52,978 bases of DNA from Gracilibacillus dipsosauri (GTDB taxonomy: Bacteria > Bacillota > Bacilli > Bacillales > Amphibacillaceae), in assembly GCF_003176895.1 (NCBI RefSeq), contig NZ_QGTD01000002.1, positions 1 through 52,978 of the forward strand, in the 5' to 3' direction. Numbering within the stretch: the first letter of the stretch is position 1; the number at the start of each line of letters is the position of its first letter. The notes beneath the pieces are model-generated. The model was not told the origin of the DNA, ran no database searches, and saw nothing but the letters and a program-made list of their open reading frames with translations. Below are positions 1 through 8,111 of this stretch, piece after piece. The translations under genes were made by a program, and so were the position numbers.

Positions 1-28
1 AAAGCCATGCATGAAAGTCATACATGGC
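1..28 (-). terminator. Probable terminator of ackA, cut by window edge
   Basis: Positions 4-14 and 18-28 form an 11-bp stem with one mismatch and a 3-base loop. On the minus strand the stem is followed by TTT at positions 3-1, after which the window ends. It lies about 65 bases beyond the ackA stop. The full T-run cannot be seen. Confidence 0.6.
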
Positions 29-51
29 ACAAAATATTTTGTTTATTTACC

Positions 52-76
52 TGTCTACTTGACAGGGGGCAGTTCA
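52..76. repeat. IS3-like terminal sequence, possible solo IS end
   Basis: The plus strand reads TGTCTACTT then GACAGGGGGCAGTTCA. Ends beginning TGTCTACTT followed by a G-rich block are typical of some Firmicute IS3-family terminal repeats. No transposase is next to it, since ackA begins 16 bases away, so at most it is a remnant or a chance likeness. A related TGTCTACTT plus GGGGG string occurs on the minus strand at 52926-52908. Confidence 0.25.
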
Positions 77-91
77 CTCCCCTCTCGTTTT

Positions 92-1294
92 TTATACTTT
101 GACATCTTCCGTTAATCTAACTGTATCTCTCGCAATCATGACTTCTTCATTGGTTGGAATCACAATTACCTTAACAGGTGAATGTGGATAGTTCACAAAT
201 GTTTCTTTTCCACGAATATTATTGAGGCTAGGGTCCCAATAAACACCCATAAATTCTAATCCTTGCAACACTCGTTCTCGAATAGTCACACTATTTTCCC
301 CTACACCTGCCGTAAAGATAATGGCATCTACCCCATGCATTCTTGCTGCATATGATCCAATATATTTGTGGATACGCTCAGCAAATACTTGTAATGCAAG
401 CTCTGCTCGTCCATCACCATCGCTCGCACGGTCTGTTATATCTCGTAAATCACTAGAGAATCCTGATAAAGCTAGCATACCGCTTTTTTTGTTCAATACG
501 TTCATCACTTCTGCTGCGGTTTGTCCTGTTTTTTCCATGATGTATGGAATTAATGCAGGGTCGATGTTGCCAGATCTTGTACCCATCGTAACACCAGCTA
601 ATGGCGTGAATCCCATCGAAGTATCGATAGACTTACCATTTTCGATAGCTGCAATACTCGCACCGTTTCCTAGGTGACAAGAAATTAAACGTAACTGATT
701 TAATGGTACACCCATCATTTCCGCTGCTCTCTCTGAAACATACTTATGGGAAGTTCCATGAAAACCATATTTCCTTATCCCATAATCTTGGTAATATTCA
801 TAAGGAAGACTATATAAATAAGCTTGCTCTGGCATCGTTTGATGAAATGCGGTATCAAAGACTGCAACTGCCGGTACATGAGGTAAAACCTCACGAAATG
901 CATGGATTCCAGTTAAATTGGCTGGATTATGCAATGGTGCCAAATCGGATACTTCTTCGATCTCTTTGATTACTTTATCTGTAATTAGAACAGAATCATT
1001 GAACTTTTCTCCACCATGTACTACCCGATGTCCCACACCGTCAATTTCATCAAGACTTGAGATGACTCCTGTACTTGTAAGCTTATCTAGTAACAATTTA
1101 ACAGCTTTCTCATGGTTTTCTATATCTTCTGTAACTTGATCTTTCGTTTCTTTATACTCAATTGTAAAAACAGAGTTGTCAATGCCGATACGTTCTATTA
1201 AGCCTTTTGCCAAAACCGTTTCTTTTGGCATTTCAATAAGCTGAAATTTTAAGGAAGAACTTCCAGCATTTATTGCTAAAATTTTACGCAACAT
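92..1294 (-). CDS. ackA: Acetate kinase
   Basis: Converts acetyl phosphate and ADP to acetate and ATP, the last step of the phosphotransacetylase-acetate kinase overflow pathway in the cytosol. The 400 residues are full family length. Visible signatures are [10 protein letters not shown] at residues 8-17, [52 protein letters not shown] and GVGENS, covering the ASKHA nucleotide and acetate-binding core. The start has AAAGGATGG eight bases upstream. It follows ytxK on the same strand with a 127-bp gap, as in B. subtilis. A CcpA-box-like sequence lies in that gap, about 95 bases before the start, where CcpA activates ackA in B. subtilis. A terminator-like hairpin follows. Confidence 0.97.
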   Translation of the reverse strand: MLRKILAINAGSSSLKFQLIEMPKETVLAKGLIERIGIDNSVFTIEYKETKDQVTEDIENHEKAVKLLLDKLTSTGVISSLDEIDGVGHRVVHGGEKFNDSVLITDKVIKEIEEVSDLAPLHNPANLTGIHAFREVLPHVPAVAVFDTAFHQTMPEQAYLYSLPYEYYQDYGIRKYGFHGTSHKYVSERAAEMMGVPLNQLRLISCHLGNGASIAAIENGKSIDTSMGFTPLAGVTMGTRSGNIDPALIPYIMEKTGQTAAEVMNVLNKKSGMLALSGFSSDLRDITDRASDGDGRAELALQVFAERIHKYIGSYAARMHGVDAIIFTAGVGENSVTIRERVLQGLEFMGVYWDPSLNNIRGKETFVNYPHSPVKVIVIPTNEEVMIARDTVRLTEDVKV

Positions 1295-1385
1295 TTTCCA
1301 TCCTTTCGTTCCGATCTATAATTCTAAAAACATTCCCAACTCCATTTAACCACCGTAAGTACAAGTTTGCAACAGCTATTCCTTT

Positions 1386-1400
1386 TGTTACCGTTTCCTT
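1386..1400 (-). promoter_or_regulatory. Putative CcpA box (cre) upstream of ackA
   Basis: The minus strand reads AAGGAAACGGTAACA, which matches the consensus WTGNAANCGNWNNCW at every fixed position except one. It is centred about 100 bases before the ackA start codon. An upstream cre agrees with the known CcpA activation of ackA in B. subtilis. CcpA itself is encoded at 29161-30162. Confidence 0.6.
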
Positions 1401-1421
1401 TGAAATATTTTTATTTTCAGA

Positions 1422-2387
1422 CTATTCTAAATTTTCGTTCTTAAACCATTTGTCTATTTTTTTAAGCATATTATCCGTTGCCTGTACATCTTTAAAAGAA
1501 GGTAACTGGGCCATTAATGCCTGTTTTGGTGGCTTAGTATCCTGTCCTTTCTTTTGTAGTATAAAAAGACTCTTTGCAAATTTTTCCGATGTAAATAAAG
1601 TTAAGGGCAACTGCATTAAGCTGACAATGTGGGTATGCTCTCGCAAGTATTTTTGTAGCTTCTCACTTTGATCACTAGTAAAGAGGAAATTAGGTATCAA
1701 AAATAATAAATACCCTCCCTCTTTCGTATATTTTATCGATTGCTCGATAAATAGATGGTGTGCATAGGAGTGACCTTCTTCCGCCCTTAATTGATATTGT
1801 AAAGATTGCGTATCATCAGGATAATAGCCTACTGGCAAATCGGCAATGACGAAATCAACTGGCTCTAGTAATAAAGGTGTTAAACTATCCTGATGGAAAA
1901 ATTCAATTTGTTGTTCCTGAAGATTGGCACTTTCTACTGCGATCTGAATTAGGGTTGGGTCAATTTCACTTCCATATCCTATTCCGTTAGCCTCCACTTG
2001 ATTGATTACTGCAGTTAATAAATTTCCGGTGCCACTTGCAGGGTCAAACACCCGAAACTCTTCTTTATTTTTCAAAAACTTTTGAAGAAAGTAACCAATA
2101 AACAAGGCGATAGAATCCGGAGTGATCATATGCTGCTGTTGAGTGGAGCCTTTCATTCCTTTTATAATGGCTAGTTGAATGACCTTGCGAATTTGCTCAT
2201 TCGTCACTTCTGTTTCTTCCAACATTTTGGCCATTTCTTGTAAAGATGGTTCTGTCAATTCTACCCCAGCATTAAATTTTTTTAATGCTAATGCCAATCC
2301 ATCTAAATAGGTTACTCGCTCTTCATTTTGAATCAATTGTATGGATTGATCTAACAGATCAAATGCTCTTTCTACTGAAAATTCCAT
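1422..2387 (-). CDS. ytxK: YtxK-like class I SAM-dependent methyltransferase
   Basis: A 321-residue protein of the N6-adenine DNA methyltransferase-like superfamily. Motif I is FDPASGTGNLL (SAM binding), and the catalytic NPPY position appears as DLPVGYY, so the canonical Asn/Pro-Pro is altered. The target is unknown; family members occur beside ackA in B. subtilis and beside competence genes in lactic acid bacteria. The longest frame begins at a TTG at 2405, but GGAGG lies eight bases before the ATG at 2387, so that start is chosen. It probably shares a transcript with ackA, although ackA also has its own upstream cre-like site. Confidence 0.85.
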   Translation of the reverse strand: MEFSVERAFDLLDQSIQLIQNEERVTYLDGLALALKKFNAGVELTEPSLQEMAKMLEETEVTNEQIRKVIQLAIIKGMKGSTQQQHMITPDSIALFIGYFLQKFLKNKEEFRVFDPASGTGNLLTAVINQVEANGIGYGSEIDPTLIQIAVESANLQEQQIEFFHQDSLTPLLLEPVDFVIADLPVGYYPDDTQSLQYQLRAEEGHSYAHHLFIEQSIKYTKEGGYLLFLIPNFLFTSDQSEKLQKYLREHTHIVSLMQLPLTLFTSEKFAKSLFILQKKGQDTKPPKQALMAQLPSFKDVQATDNMLKKIDKWFKNENLE

Positions 2388-2493
2388 TGTTTCTCCTCCA
2401 AGCAATTCTTCTATTTATTAAATATTCTCTCCCTGATTCATGAAACGAGAATAATAAAGTGTGACTCCAATTGTGCTGTGATAAATTTGAAAT

Positions 2494-2523
2494 CCACTGC
2501 CTCTTATATTATGAAGGCAGTGG
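2494..2523 (-). terminator. Terminator after ytfJ
   Basis: CCACTGCC and GGCAGTGG form a perfect 8-bp stem with a 14-base loop, followed on the minus strand by ATTTCAAATTT. It lies 22 bases beyond the ytfJ stop. Confidence 0.7.
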
Positions 2524-2545
2524 ACGCTGAAGTCTACTCTGATGA

Positions 2546-3007
2546 TTAACGACGTTTACGTTCTTCATGATTATCTTTATCATCTTTATTTTTCTTAAGC
2601 ATTTCCATAATTTGATCAACAAGTTCTGGCCCTTTATCCATAACTTTTTCATAAACACGAGTAGTCGTAGATTCGTGTAATGTCACTAATTCTACTCCTT
2701 GTTTATTTGCAACTAAAAAAGCACTTGGAGTAATGCTTACACCACCACCACTACCTCCTCCGAACGGAATAATGGCTTCTGATTCTGACTCCGAATCTGA
2801 CTGTTTATCAGAGGACTGCCCCTTGCCATTGAATTCACTACCTCCAGCTGCAAATCCAAACTTCACCTTAGATAAAGGAATAATCAAGCTTCCATCAGGT
2901 GTATCTATAGGCTTTCCAATAGCTGTGTCTACTTCAATCATTTGCTTTAAATTATCCATAGTTAAAGACATGAATCCTTCTAATGGATGCACATTATTTT
3001 CTTCCAT
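2546..3007 (-). CDS. ytfJ: YtfJ/GerW-family sporulation protein
   Basis: This 153-residue protein matches the YtfJ (GerW) family, whose members are made in sporulation and affect spore germination. The N-terminal part, residues 5-60, carries the family core with IGKPI, GSLIIPLSKV and GFAAGGSE. A Ser/Asp/Glu-rich linker follows, then a Gly-rich segment with FGGGSGGGVSI, and a charged lysine/arginine tail. It sits 18 bp after ytfI, so the two are almost certainly co-transcribed, as in B. subtilis. An AAGGGAG precedes the ATG. A hairpin terminator ends the unit. Confidence 0.9.
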   Translation of the reverse strand: MEENNVHPLEGFMSLTMDNLKQMIEVDTAIGKPIDTPDGSLIIPLSKVKFGFAAGGSEFNGKGQSSDKQSDSESESEAIIPFGGGSGGGVSITPSAFLVANKQGVELVTLHESTTTRVYEKVMDKGPELVDQIMEMLKKNKDDKDNHEERKRR

Positions 3008-3025
3008 GTTGACTGGACTCCCTTC

Positions 3026-3538
3026 TTATTTGTTTTTCCGCAATGCACGAATAGTTTTTCGCATTTTTAAGGAAATCATACATATTCCTTCCGTCTCTAA
3101 AATTTCTTCGTCAAAGTCCGCAGAGATATTACAATGAATAGGGGTCATTGTCTTTGTTGAAAAATAATTCTTTAATGCTTCCATTATTCCTTTACATAGG
3201 CCATAAAGGATTGCCGTAGTATCCGGTTCTCCTGTTCCTATGATCGCGTCTACTTCAAACTGTTCTAGTCTACCTTGATCCAACAGCAAGCTCCCAATTA
3301 ACCGTAGATCTTTTTTCTTATTTGTAGATGTCTTCTTATTATCCGAAAAATCGAAACTATCCAGTTCTATTTCTTTATAATAAACTCTGATCTTTAAGAG
3401 ATGGACAGAAAGAATGACCATTTGTTCTTCTTCATTTATGCTCCAATACAAGGTAAAATAAAAGCGTGCGATGGATAAAATAATGATTAATGCAAGGATT
3501 AATATAAAAAAGATTCCAATTAGTATTAGGAGAATCAT
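3026..3538 (-). CDS. ytfI: YtfI-like DUF2953 membrane-anchored protein
   Basis: This 170-residue protein opens with one hydrophobic segment of about 20 residues (ILLILIGIFFILILALIII), followed by a soluble domain of the DUF2953 type. The function is not known; the family sits next to ytfJ in many Bacillaceae and may have a sporulation-linked role. The open frame reaches an ATG at 3556, but GGTGGTGATC, close to the full anti-Shine-Dalgarno complement, overlaps that start and better serves the ATG at 3538. It is divergent from NAD kinase. Confidence 0.75.
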   Translation of the reverse strand: MILLILIGIFFILILALIIILSIARFYFTLYWSINEEEQMVILSVHLLKIRVYYKEIELDSFDFSDNKKTSTNKKKDLRLIGSLLLDQGRLEQFEVDAIIGTGEPDTTAILYGLCKGIMEALKNYFSTKTMTPIHCNISADFDEEILETEGICMISLKMRKTIRALRKNK

Positions 3539-3640
3539 TTCATTGATCACCACCATTTCTTATTATTCTTTACAAAGTTTGGGTAGATTAATCAAAGGGA
3601 GTATCGCATTCCTTTAGATTTTGAGTTTTCCTAATAGTAA

Positions 3641-3654
3641 GGTAAGCGCTACCG
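3641..3654 (+). promoter_or_regulatory. Putative CcpA box (cre) before NAD kinase
   Basis: GGTAAGCGCTACCG fits TGNAANCGNWNNCA at all fixed positions except the two ends, and carries the central AAGCGCT typical of strong cre sites. It lies 44-57 bases before the chosen NAD kinase ATG and inside the ytfI/nadK divergent region. A TAAAAT -10-like hexamer begins a few bases downstream, so repression by binding is possible. Confidence 0.5.
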
Positions 3655-3697
3655 TGATAAAATAATGATGGAATTACTTTTTACAGGAGGCTTTTCT

Positions 3698-4498
3698 ATG
3701 GAAAAAAGAAAATATATCTACTTTTATTATTCAAAAAGTGATGATTTAGAGGAAAAAATAAACCCATTGTTTGAACATATCGAAAAAAGCGGATTTGAAA
3801 TCGTGGATGACCCGAAGGAAGCAAATATCATTGTTAGTGTTGGTGGTGATGGCGAATTTCTACAGGCGGTTCGTCATACCAACTTTAAACAAGATAGTCT
3901 CTATGTAGGTATTACAAAAGAAAATGAAGCTGGACTTTATTGTGATTTTCATCTGGGACATTATGTCGACATGATTCATGCGATGAAAAATGAAGAGCTA
4001 GAGGTTCGTCGTTTTCCAGTAATCGAAGTTACTATTAACGGAGAATCGAGCTTTTATTGTCTGAATGAGGCTGCCATTCGCTCTGCGATAATCAAAACAA
4101 TCGTTATGGATGTCTACATAGACGATACTCACTTTGAGAGATTTCGGGGGGATGGATTAATTGTTGCAACACCGACAGGAAGTACTGGCTATAACAAGTC
4201 TACACATGGAGCTGTAGTTGATCCTAAATTAGCTTGTATTCAAGTCTCAGAGCTCGCTTCGCTTAATAATAACAGGTATCGTACACTTGGCTCTTCTTTT
4301 CTATTAAATCAAGACCGAACACTAAGATTGGAAGTACTCCAAGACGGGAACGATTACCCAATTATTGGACTAGATAATGAGGCTTATTCGATTCGGAATA
4401 TTCATTCAATTACGATTAGGCTTAGTGATAAACGAATTAAGACAGTTAAATTAAAAAATAATTCATATTGGGATCGTGTTAAACGAACATTTTTGTAA
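3698..4498 (+). CDS. nadK: NAD kinase (NadK2/YtdI type)
   Basis: Phosphorylates NAD+ to NADP+ in the cytosol. The 266 residues are the usual length. The GGDG motif appears as VSVGGDGEFLQAV, and the substrate-binding stretch as DGLIVATPTGSTGYNKS. An AGGAGG lies seven bases before the ATG at 3698; the longer frame from 3665 would run through this ribosome-binding site and is rejected. Bacilli usually have two NAD kinases, and this genome position next to ytfI matches the second one. A strong terminator follows. The cre-like site upstream suggests carbon-source control. Confidence 0.95.
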   Translation: MEKRKYIYFYYSKSDDLEEKINPLFEHIEKSGFEIVDDPKEANIIVSVGGDGEFLQAVRHTNFKQDSLYVGITKENEAGLYCDFHLGHYVDMIHAMKNEELEVRRFPVIEVTINGESSFYCLNEAAIRSAIIKTIVMDVYIDDTHFERFRGDGLIVATPTGSTGYNKSTHGAVVDPKLACIQVSELASLNNNRYRTLGSSFLLNQDRTLRLEVLQDGNDYPIIGLDNEAYSIRNIHSITIRLSDKRIKTVKLKNNSYWDRVKRTFL

Positions 4499-4505
4499 TG
4501 TCATG

Positions 4506-4540
4506 CCATCTGCCAAATAAATCATTTATTCGGCAGATGG
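4506..4540 (+). terminator. Terminator of NAD kinase
   Basis: CCATCTGCC and GGCAGATGG pair perfectly, the stem can extend through AAATAAA/TTTATT, and TTTTATT follows on the plus strand. It starts seven bases after the stop codon. Confidence 0.9.
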
Positions 4541-4553
4541 TTTTATTCGTTTA

Positions 4554-4706
4554 TATCTTGGTTATTTAGCTTTTCTCATGTCTTATTAAAAAAATATAAT
4601 TGTTTATCTTGGCTATCTGGCTTCACTAAAACAACTTTACTAAGATATAGCCTTTTCTCTTGGTTATCTAGCTTTGACTAAGCACTATTTCCAAGATACA
4701 GCTTTT
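4554..4706. repeat. Degenerate 51-bp tandem repeat, three units
   Basis: Units begin at 4554, 4605 and 4656. Each opens TATCTTGG or TCTCTTGG followed by TATCTAGCTT-like sequence; units two and three also share ACTAA and AAGATA-AGC-TTT near the end. Units two and three are the closest to each other. Each unit carries an internal inverted relation (TATCTT with AAGATA, TCTTGG with CCAAGA), so each could fold into a hairpin. The region has no convincing gene. Confidence 0.75.
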
Positions 4707-4738
4707 GCATTTTGTATTTTTCCGATTAGAAAAACTCA

Positions 4739-4850
4739 CATTCGCTCGTCTTTTAGCAAATGAGTTAGCTTTTCTTATACTTTTGTCATCAAAATTTTGA
4801 TTTCGTCGTTTTACTTCCTGCAAATATTTCATGCTGTTTCCTAGCGTATA
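4739..4850 (-). repeat. Dispersed intergenic hairpin repeat, copy 1
   Basis: This stretch matches 34076-34168, in the same orientation. Shared blocks include CATTCGCTC, GTTAGCTTTTCTTATACTTT, TCAAAATTTT and CGTATA. On the minus strand the core reads AAGTATAAGAAAAGCTAAC, followed by a hairpin formed by TTTGCT and AGCGAA around a short loop. It lies in a convergent intergenic region and abuts the terminator of the amidohydrolase gene. A 67-codon open frame crosses it, but copy 2 does not keep that frame. Confidence 0.85.
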
Positions 4851-4858
4851 ATAAAAAT

Positions 4859-4875
4859 CCGGGCGATTCACCCGG
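4859..4875 (-). terminator. Terminator of the amidohydrolase gene
   Basis: On the minus strand CCGGG and CCCGG pair around a 7-base loop and are followed by ATTTTTATT. It starts seven bases past the stop codon. Confidence 0.85.
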
Positions 4876-4882
4876 CACTACA

Positions 4883-6472
4883 CTAAGCCTTATACATCCA
4901 TTCTCCATCGACTATCGTACCTTTTACTGTAACCTCGTCGATTGTTTCGTAATTCTCTATCGAAAATAGATCATGTGATAAAATAGTAAAATCCGCGACA
5001 TAGCCTGGCTGGATTAATCCTCTGTCGTGTTCATGATTAATAACAAAGGCACTACCTTTCGTATAGAGCGAAACAGCCTCGTACATCGATAATTTTTGTG
5101 TTTCTCCATATGCTTGTTGATCTAAATCTGATTGGCGACTCACTGCTGCCTTGATTCCATTTAATGGGTTTACTTCCTCAATAGGTGCATCTGATCCTGC
5201 GGCACAAGCTATTCCTTCCTCGATGAAAGTCCTCCATGCATACGCTAAAGGTGCTCGTTCATCCCCTATCCTTTCTAGCACCCAAGGGAAATCCGATGAT
5301 ACAAAGGATGGTTGAATATCTAAGACGACGTTAATCTCTTTTAATAACGACAAAACGTTTTTATTGATGATCTGTGCATGGATAATTCGATCTCGCTTTC
5401 CATTTTTAAGTGGATATTTTTTAATTAATTTTGCAACTTCTTCTACTGCTTTATCTCCAATCGCATGAACAGCTATCGGATGATCGTATTTTCTTGCCTT
5501 TCTCACCAATTCTTCTAGCCTGTCCGATTCGTGAATTGGAATTCCGTAATTATCTTGGTCATCTGTATAGACATCCGTTAACCATGCCGTTCTCCCACCT
5601 AACGCACCGTCAGAAAAAATTTTCATCGCACCTAGTGTTGTGAATGGTCCTCCATCACCATAAGATAATCCGCTTTCGATCATATCATCAAATACGAGAT
5701 GATGAACTAACAAATGGGCTCTAAATTTATATTTTGCTGGTAGGATATGTTGATATGCTTGTAATGTTCTTTCAAACCCGCCATAGTAGGAAAGATCTTC
5801 GGTATGTCCGCCTACTAAACCTTTAGATAATAGATCCTTGATCGCTACTTCTGTTGTTTTTTCCAATTGGCTGTTCGAAATAGGTGATAAAATTTGCTTG
5901 ATAAGGTCTTGTGCTTTATCCAGTAAATAACCAGTTGGTTCTCCCATTTCATTGCGAACAATCTTACCGCCCTGGGGATCCTTGGTCTCTTTTGTAATAC
6001 ATGCGAGCTCTAGTGCCTTCGAATTTACAATGACAGCATGGCGACAGATTCTTGTTAATAATACTGGATTTTTGGGACAAGCTTTATCCAAATCCCATCT
6101 ACTAATAATCTTTGCATTCGTCCATTGATTTTCATTCCATCCTTCAGCAATCAGCCATTCCCCGTGTTCTAATTGATGTTGTTTATTTCTTACAGCTTCT
6201 AAAACTTGATTGGCGGAAGTCATTGGTGATAGATCTAAACGAGTAAGCTTTTCCCCATGTCCGATAATATGTAAATGGCTATCTACAAATCCCGGATACA
6301 TTGTATCTCCAATAAGATTATAGCTAGCTTCTATTTTATTTTTATAGCGTCTTTCTAATGACACTTTATTGCCGATTTCTACGATAGATCCGTTTTCCGT
6401 ATAAATAGCTTCAACAGTTGCATTTGGCTCCGTTAATGTATATATTTTTCCTCCGTACCATAATTTCCCCAT
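4883..6472 (-). CDS. ytcJ: YtcJ-like metal-dependent amidohydrolase
   Basis: A 529-residue member of the amidohydrolase family 3 (YtcJ/NfdA-like N-substituted formamide deformylases and relatives). The HxH metal site is DSHLHIIGHG near residue 70, further metal ligands are in HAIGDKAVE and IIHAQII, and the catalytic Asp is in GSDAPIEEVNPL. Flanking N- and C-terminal strands form the beta-sandwich common to the superfamily (DFTILSHDLF near the end). The substrate cannot be told from sequence. An open frame starts at a GTG at 6487, but TAGGTGAG is better spaced for the ATG at 6472. It is transcribed alone, with its own terminator. Confidence 0.85.
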   Translation of the reverse strand: MGKLWYGGKIYTLTEPNATVEAIYTENGSIVEIGNKVSLERRYKNKIEASYNLIGDTMYPGFVDSHLHIIGHGEKLTRLDLSPMTSANQVLEAVRNKQHQLEHGEWLIAEGWNENQWTNAKIISRWDLDKACPKNPVLLTRICRHAVIVNSKALELACITKETKDPQGGKIVRNEMGEPTGYLLDKAQDLIKQILSPISNSQLEKTTEVAIKDLLSKGLVGGHTEDLSYYGGFERTLQAYQHILPAKYKFRAHLLVHHLVFDDMIESGLSYGDGGPFTTLGAMKIFSDGALGGRTAWLTDVYTDDQDNYGIPIHESDRLEELVRKARKYDHPIAVHAIGDKAVEEVAKLIKKYPLKNGKRDRIIHAQIINKNVLSLLKEINVVLDIQPSFVSSDFPWVLERIGDERAPLAYAWRTFIEEGIACAAGSDAPIEEVNPLNGIKAAVSRQSDLDQQAYGETQKLSMYEAVSLYTKGSAFVINHEHDRGLIQPGYVADFTILSHDLFSIENYETIDEVTVKGTIVDGEWMYKA

Positions 6473-6547
6473 TTTCTCACCTACCACGTACGAACAAAAG
6501 TCTGAGTTTATAATATACTACGATAGCAAAGTCTAGATAGAAAGAAA

Positions 6548-6574
6548 AGGATAGTGCTTTAAAAACACTATCCT
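6548..6574 (-). terminator. Terminator of the SASP gene
   Basis: On the minus strand AGGATAGTG and CACTATCCT pair perfectly around nine bases and are followed by TTTTCTTTCT, about 20 bases after the SASP stop. Confidence 0.9.
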
Positions 6575-6593
6575 TTATCATCATGTAATACGA

Positions 6594-6800
6594 TTATTGA
6601 TTTGCTTGTCCACCTAGTTGTTGCTCAGCCATTTGGACAAGACGCTTAGTGATCTCACCACCAACTGAACCATTTGCACGTGAAGTAGTATCAGCACCTA
6701 AGCTTACGCCAAATTCTTGTGCAATCTCGTATTTCATTTGATCAAGTGCTTGACTTACTCCAGGTACTACTAATTGATTAGAGCTGTTGTTATTTGCCAT
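6594..6800 (-). CDS. Alpha/beta-type small acid-soluble spore protein
   Basis: A 68-residue DNA-binding SASP that coats and protects spore DNA and is degraded on germination. The core reads [15 protein letters not shown] with the GPR protease cleavage site at the E-F bond of QEFGVSLG, and the second conserved block is [16 protein letters not shown]. The N-terminus is rich in Asn and Ser. AGGAGGTGA lies eight bases before the ATG at 6800; the longer frame to 6860 lacks support. A forespore sigma-G-like promoter is seen upstream. B. subtilis has several such genes, so the exact paralogue is not assigned. Confidence 0.95.
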   Translation of the reverse strand: MANNNSSNQLVVPGVSQALDQMKYEIAQEFGVSLGADTTSRANGSVGGEITKRLVQMAEQQLGGQANQ

Positions 6801-6826
6801 GTTGTTCACCTCCTCTTGTACAATAG

Positions 6827-6856
6827 TATCTTGCTCGGAGTGAGATGAAATCATGC
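6827..6856 (-). promoter_or_regulatory. Putative sigma-G promoter of the SASP gene
   Basis: On the minus strand GCATG and CAAGATA are 18 bases apart. The sigma-G consensus is GHATR-18-CATNHTA, so only one -10 base differs. The -10 ends about 26 bases before the start codon, leaving room for the ribosome-binding site. Confidence 0.45.
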
Positions 6857-6906
6857 ACAATTTTTACTGGTATTTGTTGTTAATTAATTCAAAATAGTTA
6901 TACATA

Positions 6907-8106
6907 TTATAATAGATCACTCATGGAATCTTGGTGATGATTATTCGCTGCTATCGTAATAGTTTCTACGTTCTCAAGGATTTCTTCTATATCTTGTTTA
7001 AAATCTAATTGGCTTTCAAATTGTTCTACTTTTTCTAATCTTGGTTTTGTTTTCGGTGATTTTGGAACAAAAACAGTACAACAATCTTCATATGGTCGAA
7101 TCGAAATGGGGTACATCTCGATTTTTTCTGAGATGTGAATAATCTCATCCTTGTCCATTGCAATAAGCGGTCGAATGACTGGATAAGAAGTAACAGCATT
7201 AATAGCGTGCATACTTTCCATTGTTTGACTGGCCACTTGTCCTAAGCTTTCACCTGTTATGAGCGAAAGTATCTCTTCTTTTTTTGCAACTGCTTCACTT
7301 ATTCGCATCATCATTCTACGCATAATGGTCATGGAATACCCATGTGGAATTTCACGATGAATTTTTTGTTGCAATGCTGTAAATGGAATAACATGCACTT
7401 TAATATTACGACCATAAAAAGCAAGCTTTTCAGCTAGGTCTAACACTTTTTCCTTTGCTCTTTCACTTGTATATGGTGGTGAGTGAAAATGGATAGCCTC
7501 CAGTTCCACTCCACGTTTCATTGCTTGATAACCAGCTACTGGACTGTCAATACCGCCAGACAATAATAATAAAGATTTACCTGCAGTACCTACTGGTAGA
7601 CCTCCTGCTCCAACCACTTTTTCTGAGGTTAAGTAAGTTGCTTCATCTCGAATGTCAACTGTAATTTCCAGATCTGGATGATGAACATCTACTGATATAT
7701 TCTCTGTATTAATTAATAAATGGGCACCTAATAATTGATTAAAATCCTGTGATCCAATCGGAAAATCTTTATTCGACCGCTTCGTTGAAATTTTAAATGT
7801 CTTAGCATTACTATTTTTTAAAAGGGCTAATGCCTCTTCCTTTATTGCTTTTTCTTCACTTGCCACTTTTATCGCCAAACTCATATTCTGGATACCAAAA
7901 ATTTTACTGCACCGCTCTATAATCGCTTCCTGATCTTCCCCATTTAAAACAATATACATTCTATCTCGTTTTGTCTGAATATGAATGTTGGGGAATGCTC
8001 GTAAAGCTACTCGGACATTCTTCATTAGCTGTGAAGTAAAAAGTTTTCGATTTCTACCTTTAAGAGACAATTCTCCATATCTAATAACAATGTGATCATA
8101 TTGCAT
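6907..8106 (-). CDS. thiI: tRNA 4-thiouridine synthase ThiI
   Basis: Adenylates uridine 8 of tRNA and inserts sulfur to make 4-thiouridine; it may also serve thiazole formation. The 399 residues show an N-terminal ferredoxin-like plus THUMP domain (roughly residues 1-165) and a PP-loop ATP pyrophosphatase domain with LLLLSGGIDSPVAGY near residue 185. The C-terminal rhodanese domain found in E. coli is absent, as is usual in Bacillus. GAGG precedes the ATG. The dedicated cysteine desulfurase gene ends five bases upstream, so the two form an operon that supplies persulfide sulfur directly. Confidence 0.95.
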   Translation of the reverse strand: MQYDHIVIRYGELSLKGRNRKLFTSQLMKNVRVALRAFPNIHIQTKRDRMYIVLNGEDQEAIIERCSKIFGIQNMSLAIKVASEEKAIKEEALALLKNSNAKTFKISTKRSNKDFPIGSQDFNQLLGAHLLINTENISVDVHHPDLEITVDIRDEATYLTSEKVVGAGGLPVGTAGKSLLLLSGGIDSPVAGYQAMKRGVELEAIHFHSPPYTSERAKEKVLDLAEKLAFYGRNIKVHVIPFTALQQKIHREIPHGYSMTIMRRMMMRISEAVAKKEEILSLITGESLGQVASQTMESMHAINAVTSYPVIRPLIAMDKDEIIHISEKIEMYPISIRPYEDCCTVFVPKSPKTKPRLEKVEQFESQLDFKQDIEEILENVETITIAANNHHQDSMSDLL

Positions 8107-8111
8107 AATAT

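Noticed and set aside
4554-4850. CRISPR array
   Set aside because: The 51-bp units are contiguous and degenerate, with no constant repeat separated by unique spacers and no cas genes.
4668-4871. 67-codon open frame on the minus strand across repeat copy 1
   Set aside because: Copy 2 of the repeat has stops in the same frame, the ORF overlaps the amidohydrolase terminator, and it has no good ribosome-binding site.
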